Shown here one piece after another: positions 6,441-13,058 of a DNA stretch of 13,058 nucleotides. Every line of letters starts with the position of its first letter. Position 1 is the first letter of the stretch. Made by a program: the position numbers and the translations under genes. This stretch comes from Polaromonas sp. (GTDB lineage: Bacteria > Pseudomonadota > Gammaproteobacteria > Burkholderiales > Burkholderiaceae_C): the NCBI GenBank assembly GCA_026786065.1, contig JAJAYS010000289.1:1-13058 (forward strand), read 5' to 3'. The notes below the pieces were generated by a model. It was not told the origin of the DNA, made no database searches, and was given only the letters and a program-made list of their open reading frames with translations.

Positions 6441-6959
6441 TCAAAGCGGCCTATTGTCGTCCTGATCGGGCGCCCGGCGCTGTGGCGCGAGTAACACAAT
6501 GCTCGCAACCGGCCACAAAACGGCCTCCAGAACCGGCGCCAGAAGCAGCATCCATCCCGGGAACACGGCGCCGCCCATCAGCCGCACGGCCAGCTCCAGC
6601 GCATGCGCCGCCATCAGCAGTGGCAGCACCTGCACCGCTTGGGACGGCACCGAGAACCACAGCAGGCGGCGCTGCATCAGCGCGGCCAGAAAACTCAGGG
6701 CGCTGTACGACAGGGCATGCTGGCCGAGCAACGCCGATTGGTGCACGTCCATTGCCAGGCCGAACGCAAAGGCCACGCCAATCCCGACGCGCAAGGGTTG
6801 ATGGACGTTCCAGAAAACCAACACCAGCGCGAGGAAGTCGGGCATCCAGGGCACCCGGCCAAACGGCAAAAAGTTGAGCAGCAGCGCGCCGAGCAGGCTC
6901 GCGGCAATGAACAGCGGGCTGGCCGGCAGCAGCAATTGCTGACCGCTGCGCATGATCAT
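6441..6959 (-). CDS. mreD: Rod shape-determining protein MreD
   Basis: A 172-residue, strongly hydrophobic inner-membrane protein of the elongasome that links MreC and MreB to wall synthesis. The sequence shows about five or six membrane helices, for example LFIAASLLGALLLNFLPF and FLALVLVFWNV, and the family-like motif FAFGLAMDVHQSALLGQHALSYS near residues 63-85. The C-terminus is short and polar (APQRRAPDQDDNRPL). The ATG at 6959 overlaps the mreC stop as ATGA, indicating translational coupling; a second ATG two codons later (6953) is a possible alternative start. Length is ordinary for the family. Its stop abuts the spacer repeat at 6391-6437. Confidence 0.95.
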   Translation of the reverse strand: MIMRSGQQLLLPASPLFIAASLLGALLLNFLPFGRVPWMPDFLALVLVFWNVHQPLRVGIGVAFAFGLAMDVHQSALLGQHALSYSALSFLAALMQRRLLWFSVPSQAVQVLPLLMAAHALELAVRLMGGAVFPGWMLLLAPVLEAVLWPVASIVLLAPQRRAPDQDDNRPL

Positions 6960-7876
6960 TTGCTGGCCTTTTTGCGGACTGGCGCGACTGGTGCGGCCGC
7001 TGCGGGCCGGGCCGGAATCTGCCCGGAACCCGGTTGAACCACCATCACATGCCGCGCCGCGCCGACCTGGGCCTGCGGCGTGCAGGCAATCTTGGCAAAG
7101 GCCGACTCGGCCCGCCGTTCGATGCTGCTGATCCGGGCTACCGGCAAGCCCGGCGGGTACACCCCATCGACGCCACTGGTGGTTAACAGGTCACCGACCT
7201 GCAGGTCTGAATTGCTGCCCATGAAACGCAGTTCGAGCCCGCTGCCCCCCGCCAGCGGATCGCCGTAGGCCACGCTGCGCCCGCCGGTGCGCACGTTGAG
7301 CACCGGAATAGCCAGATCGCGGTCTATCAGCAAGGTGACCTCGCTGACCAGTGGATGCACCCGCGTGACTTGTCCGAGCACGCCCGACTCATCGACCACC
7401 GGCGAACCGGCCTCAACGCCCTGGGCCAGTCCCTTGTCGATGATGACCTTGCGCGTGTAAGGATCGGCGGCGTCGTAGAGCACCTCTGCGGCGATCACCG
7501 GCGCAGTGATCTGCTCGCGCAACTCCAGCAACTTGCGCAGGCGCTGGTTTTCTTGCGCCAGCTGCTCCACCTGGCTGGCCCGCAGCGACTGCAGCGCGAG
7601 CTTTTTGCTGGCCTCGTCGCGGCCCTGCAGCGCCTCGTCGAGTCCAATGAAATACTTGCCGGCACCGCGCACCGCATTGACCGGCTGCAGGGCCAGCCAC
7701 TGCACTGGAAACAGCGCGGTGGCGATCGCCGAGCGCAAGGGTGGGGTGAGGTTGAAACGCGCGTCGGCGACCATCAAAAATACCGACAGCGCGCTGCAGA
7801 AAATCAGCTTGGACAACGCCGACGGCCCCTGCCTGAAGAAGGGCGGCGGAGTTCGATCCAGGGTTCCTAGTGGCAC
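6956..7876 (-). CDS. mreC: Rod shape-determining protein MreC
   Basis: A 306-residue bitopic protein that forms periplasmic filaments and activates PBP2/RodA. Residues about 24-40 (LIFCSALSVFLMVADAR) form the single membrane helix. Residues about 75-120 form a coiled coil (SLRASQVEQLAQENQRLRKLLELREQ region). The beta-rich core follows, with VIIDKGLAQGV, SGVLGQVTRVHPLVSEVTLLID and VGDLLTTSGVDGVYPPGLPVA. The end is a short Ala/Pro/Lys tail. The start is a GTG at 7876, chosen because MPLGTLDRTPPPFFRQGPSALSKL is the usual opening of the protein in related Burkholderiales. The ribosome-binding site is weak. It lies 74 bp after mreB and overlaps mreD by four bases. Confidence 0.95.
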   Translation of the reverse strand: MPLGTLDRTPPPFFRQGPSALSKLIFCSALSVFLMVADARFNLTPPLRSAIATALFPVQWLALQPVNAVRGAGKYFIGLDEALQGRDEASKKLALQSLRASQVEQLAQENQRLRKLLELREQITAPVIAAEVLYDAADPYTRKVIIDKGLAQGVEAGSPVVDESGVLGQVTRVHPLVSEVTLLIDRDLAIPVLNVRTGGRSVAYGDPLAGGSGLELRFMGSNSDLQVGDLLTTSGVDGVYPPGLPVARISSIERRAESAFAKIACTPQAQVGAARHVMVVQPGSGQIPARPAAAAPVAPVRKKASK

Positions 7877-7950
7877 GGGTGTCGTTCGGTTCTTGGTGGG
7901 CTGTGGGCCACCAGAGCGGCAAGGCTAGGCCAGCAAACGAAAGAAAAGAC

Positions 7951-9368
<1,418 letters not shown>

Positions 9369-9668
9369 ATGGCCCTGACTCCCCAAGACATCGTCCGCGT
9401 CGCCGAACTCGCGCGGCTTGAGTTGCGCCCCGATGAAAGCGGCCACACGCTCGGCCAGATCAACGATTTCTTCAAGCTCGTTGAGCAGATGGCGGCCGTG
9501 AACACGGACGGCGTCGAGCCGCTGGCCCACCCGGCCGCGCTGCTGGGTGCGGTGGCGCTGCGACTGCGCGACGATGTCGTCAGCGAGACCGACCAGCGCG
9601 AAGCCACCCAGCGCAGTGCGCCGGCGGTTGAGCGCGGCCTGTTTCTGGTGCCGAAGGTGATCGAATGA
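9369..9668 (+). CDS. gatC: Asp-tRNA(Asn)/Glu-tRNA(Gln) amidotransferase subunit C
   Basis: The small subunit that wraps around GatA and GatB and stabilises the GatCAB complex. The 99 residues are the normal length. The opening [19 protein letters not shown] and the helix that follows ([28 protein letters not shown]) are typical of the family, as is the [11 protein letters not shown] segment near residue 60. The ATG at 9369 has no clear Shine-Dalgarno sequence, so translation may start on a short leader. It is the first gene of the gatCAB operon, and its stop overlaps the gatA start as ATGA at 9665-9668. It has no catalytic residues of its own. Confidence 0.96.
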   Translation: MALTPQDIVRVAELARLELRPDESGHTLGQINDFFKLVEQMAAVNTDGVEPLAHPAALLGAVALRLRDDVVSETDQREATQRSAPAVERGLFLVPKVIE

Positions 9669-11184
9669 GCGCGGCCCCAGGCAAGGCGCAGCGCGGCCAC
9701 GAACTGCACCAGCTTGGTGTGGCCGCGCTGGCGCAGCGGCTTGCGGCGCGCGAGGTTTCCAGCGTCGAGGTGACGCAGCATTTCCTGGCGCGCATTGAGG
9801 CGCAGCAAAACCTGGGCGCGTTTCTGGCGCTGGACGCCGAGGTGTCGCTGGCGCAGGCCCACGCCGCCGACGCCCGGCTGGCTGCCGGCGAGCGCGCGCC
9901 GCTGCTCGGCGTGCCGCTGGCGCACAAGGACGTGTTCGTCACCCGCGACTTCCCGACGACTGCCGGCTCGAAGATGCTGGCCAACTACCGCAGCCCCTTC
10001 GATGCCACCGTGGTGTCGAATCTGGCTGCAGCCGGCACGGTGACGCTGGGCAAACTGAACTGCGACGAGTTCGCGATGGGTTCAGCCAATGAAAACAGCG
10101 CCTACTCGCCGGTGCGCAACCCTTGGGACATCTCGAGGGTGCCCGGCGGCTCATCGGGCGGCTCGGCCGCCGCGGTGGCCGCTGGCTTGGTGCCCGCCGC
10201 CACCGGCACCGACACCGGCGGCTCGATTCGCCAGCCCGCTTCGCTGTGCGGCATCACCGGCATCAAGCCGACCTACGGGCGCTGCTCGCGCTACGGCATG
10301 GTGGCCTTTGCGTCCAGCCTTGACCAGGCCGGGCCGATGGCGGCGAGCGCGCTCGACTGCGCACTGCTGCTGTCAAGCATGGCCGGGCCGGACCCGGACC
10401 GCGACTCGACCTCGCTGGACCTGCCAGTCGTTGATTACGCTACTAATTTAATAGCTGCTTGCGCCCGCTCAGACTGGGCTTCAGGGCTAAAAGGCTTGAG
10501 AATTGGGCTGCCAAAGCAATTTTTCGGTGCGGGCTGCGCGGCCGACGTGCTGGCCGCCGTGCGCGCTGCACTGGCCGAGTTCGAGCGGCTGGGCGCGGAG
10601 CTTGTCGAGGTCGATTTGCCTTTGACCGAGCTGTCGATACCGGTGTATTACGTCATTGCGCCGGCCGAGGCCAGCAGCAACCTGAGCCGCTTCGACGGCG
10701 TGCGTTACGGACACCGGGCCGCCAGCTACAGCAACCTGAACGACATGTACCGCAACTCGCGCTCCGAGGGTTTCGGTGACGAGGTGACGCGCCGCATCAT
10801 GATCGGCACCTACGTGCTGTCGCACGGCTACTACGACGCCTACTACCTGAAGGCGCAAAAAATCCGCCGGCTGATCGCCGAGGACTTCCAGAAGGCCTTC
10901 ACCCAATGCGACATCATTGCCGGCCCGGTGTCGCCCACGGTCGCGTGGAAGCTCGGCGAAAAGTCGGGCGACCCGGTCGCCAGTTACCTGGCCGACATCT
11001 ACACACTGTCGTCGAGTCTGGCCGGGCTACCTGGCATGAGCCTGCCGGCCGGTTTTGGCGCGCACCGCATGCCGGTCGGGCTGCAACTGATTGGCAACTA
11101 CTTTCAGGAAGCGCAATTGCTGGGCGCGGCGCACCGGTTTCAGTTGGCGACCGACTGGCATCTGCGCACACCGGAGGCTGCAGC

Positions 11185-11188
<4 letters not shown>
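9665..11188 (+). CDS. gatA: Asp-tRNA(Asn)/Glu-tRNA(Gln) amidotransferase subunit A
   Basis: GatA is the amidase that releases ammonia from glutamine and channels it to GatB. The Ser-cisSer-Lys triad is intact: Lys88 (PLAHKDVF), cis-Ser163 in GGSSGGS (161-167) and Ser187 in [12 protein letters not shown]. The spacings of 75 and 24 residues equal those of the known K79/S154/S178 enzyme. The 507 residues are slightly more than usual. The surplus lies at about 258-275 ([17 protein letters not shown]), which is encoded by a dispersed palindromic element rather than ordinary gatA sequence. The frame continues unbroken into the conserved [14 protein letters not shown]. The insert falls between the amidase-signature core and the next conserved strand, probably in a surface loop. 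The start at 9665 overlaps gatC, with GAAGGTG upstream as a ribosome-binding site. Confidence 0.97.
10439..10494 (+). repeat. Dispersed palindromic element, copy B, inside gatA
   Basis: The copy starts GCTACT-AATTTA-ATAGC (10439-10455), one substitution away from the perfect palindrome, and continues CTGCTTGCGCCCGC. A second small stem, GCCC / GGGC, follows, and it ends in GGGCTAAAAGGCTT. It matches copies A (3373) and C (12916) in order and spacing. It is read in frame as [16 protein letters not shown]. Codons such as CTA, AAA and AGA at its right edge are unlike the GC-rich codons of the rest of gatA. Confidence 0.8.
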
Positions 11189-12726
<1,538 letters not shown>

Positions 12727-12756
12727 CAACGGGACGGGGCGGAGAAGGCCTCGACG

Positions 12757-12777
12757 CCGGCCTGTCAGTCGGGCCGG
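12757..12777 (+). other. Hairpin downstream of gatB
   Basis: CCGGCC (12757-12762) pairs with GGCCGG (12772-12777) over a nine-base loop, 31 bases after the gatB stop. There is no T tract, so it is at best a Rho-assisted end or a 3' stabiliser for the gatCAB mRNA. Confidence 0.4.
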
Positions 12778-12827
12778 TCGCTCGGACCCGTTAATCCAGC
12801 CGGTTACCCAGTCCCACCTCCCAACCT

Positions 12828-12853
12828 GTCATTCCGGCGAAGGCCGGAATCCA
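12828..12853. repeat. GTCATTCCGGC-type hairpin repeat
   Basis: ATTCCGGC (12831-12838) and GCCGGAAT (12843-12850) form a perfect 8-bp stem with the tetraloop GAAG, preceded by GTC and followed by CCA. This GTCATTCC...GGAATCCA wording is widespread between proteobacterial genes. It is related to the element at 3191-3271. Confidence 0.75.
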
Positions 12854-12915
12854 TCGGACTCTGCGCAACGAGGCCTCCCGCTACGCTCACATGCGCTCCC
12901 GATGCAGCCCCAGTT

Positions 12916-12963
12916 GCTATTATTTCAATAGCTGCTTACGCCGTTTTTTAGAAGGCTACAGCC
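12916..12963 (+). repeat. Dispersed palindromic element, copy C
   Basis: GCTAT-TATTTCA-ATAGC (12916-12932) is followed by TGCTTACGCCG, a T-run and AGAAGGCTACAGCC. The order and spacing match copies A and B. Here it is intergenic, downstream of gatB. The remainder of the window, 12964-13058, is GC-rich and may hold the edge of a further gene, but all frames are too short to judge. Confidence 0.75.
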
Positions 12964-13058
12964 AGATTTAACTTAAAAATTACGGCCTTGTGGCGTTTTT
13001 TCCCGCTGATGTGGCCGTCCCCGCCGGCCCACCCGCCAGCGCCCACAGCGGCTTGAGC

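Noticed and set aside
4413..6494. A 693-codon open frame on the plus strand antisense to mrdA
   Set aside because: It lies opposite an unmistakable PBP2 gene with intact motifs and runs on through the repeat-rich spacer. Long antisense frames are expected in GC-rich coding DNA, and its translation shows no domain.
10906..11184. A gatB frame extending upstream into gatA
   Set aside because: The ATG at 11185 has a good GGAGG and the ATGA overlap with gatA, and the upstream residues are a shadow of gatA.
12964..13058. Start or end of another gene at the right edge
   Set aside because: Plausible short frames exist on both strands (for example a GTG-start VAFFPADVAVPAGPP on plus and LKPLWALAGGPAG on minus), but none is long enough to support a call.

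Overview
The window reads as a chromosomal stretch of a high-GC betaproteobacterium, most likely Burkholderiales of the Comamonadaceae type (Polaromonas/Rhodoferax/Acidovorax-like). This is inferred from the wording of GatB (IGFETHTQL), of MreC (MPLGTLDRTPPPFFRQGPSALSKL), the divergent mreBCD-mrdA / gatCAB layout and short dispersed palindromes that I associate with this family. It is mostly housekeeping sequence. No phage, transposase, CRISPR array, tRNA or rRNA was recognised.

Layout. Bases 1-1111 (minus) hold an almost complete MlaE-type lipid-transport permease with an N-terminal STAS-like domain, truncated only by the window edge. Its leader carries four imperfect 10-bp tandem units. Divergent from it, 1391-3127 (plus) encodes a GMC-family FAD oxidoreductase. 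Bases 3128-3842 form a 715-bp gene-poor block with two dispersed repeats, a small remnant resembling the N-terminus of a MarR regulator, a hairpin-rich stretch and a strong plus-strand intrinsic terminator.

Bases 3843-8994 (minus) are the cell-shape operon mreB-mreC-mreD-mrdA. It encodes the actin-like filament, its periplasmic and membrane partners, and the PBP2 transpeptidase that builds the lateral wall. mreC and mreD overlap by ATGA. A 321-bp repeat-rich spacer separates mreD from mrdA, and rodA does not follow mrdA here. Across a 374-bp divergent spacer, 9369-12726 (plus) is the gatC-gatA-gatB operon, in which both junctions are ATGA overlaps. It encodes the tRNA-dependent amidotransferase that corrects Glu-tRNA(Gln) and/or Asp-tRNA(Asn).

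The most interesting signals are small. A dispersed palindromic element occurs three times (about 3373, 10439 and 12916), and the middle copy sits in frame inside gatA, adding residues to an essential enzyme. The C-terminal third of gatB contains a low-GC segment with unlike codon use. A candidate structured transcript ends at the terminator near 3769. The window ends at 13058 in sequence where I see no certain gene.
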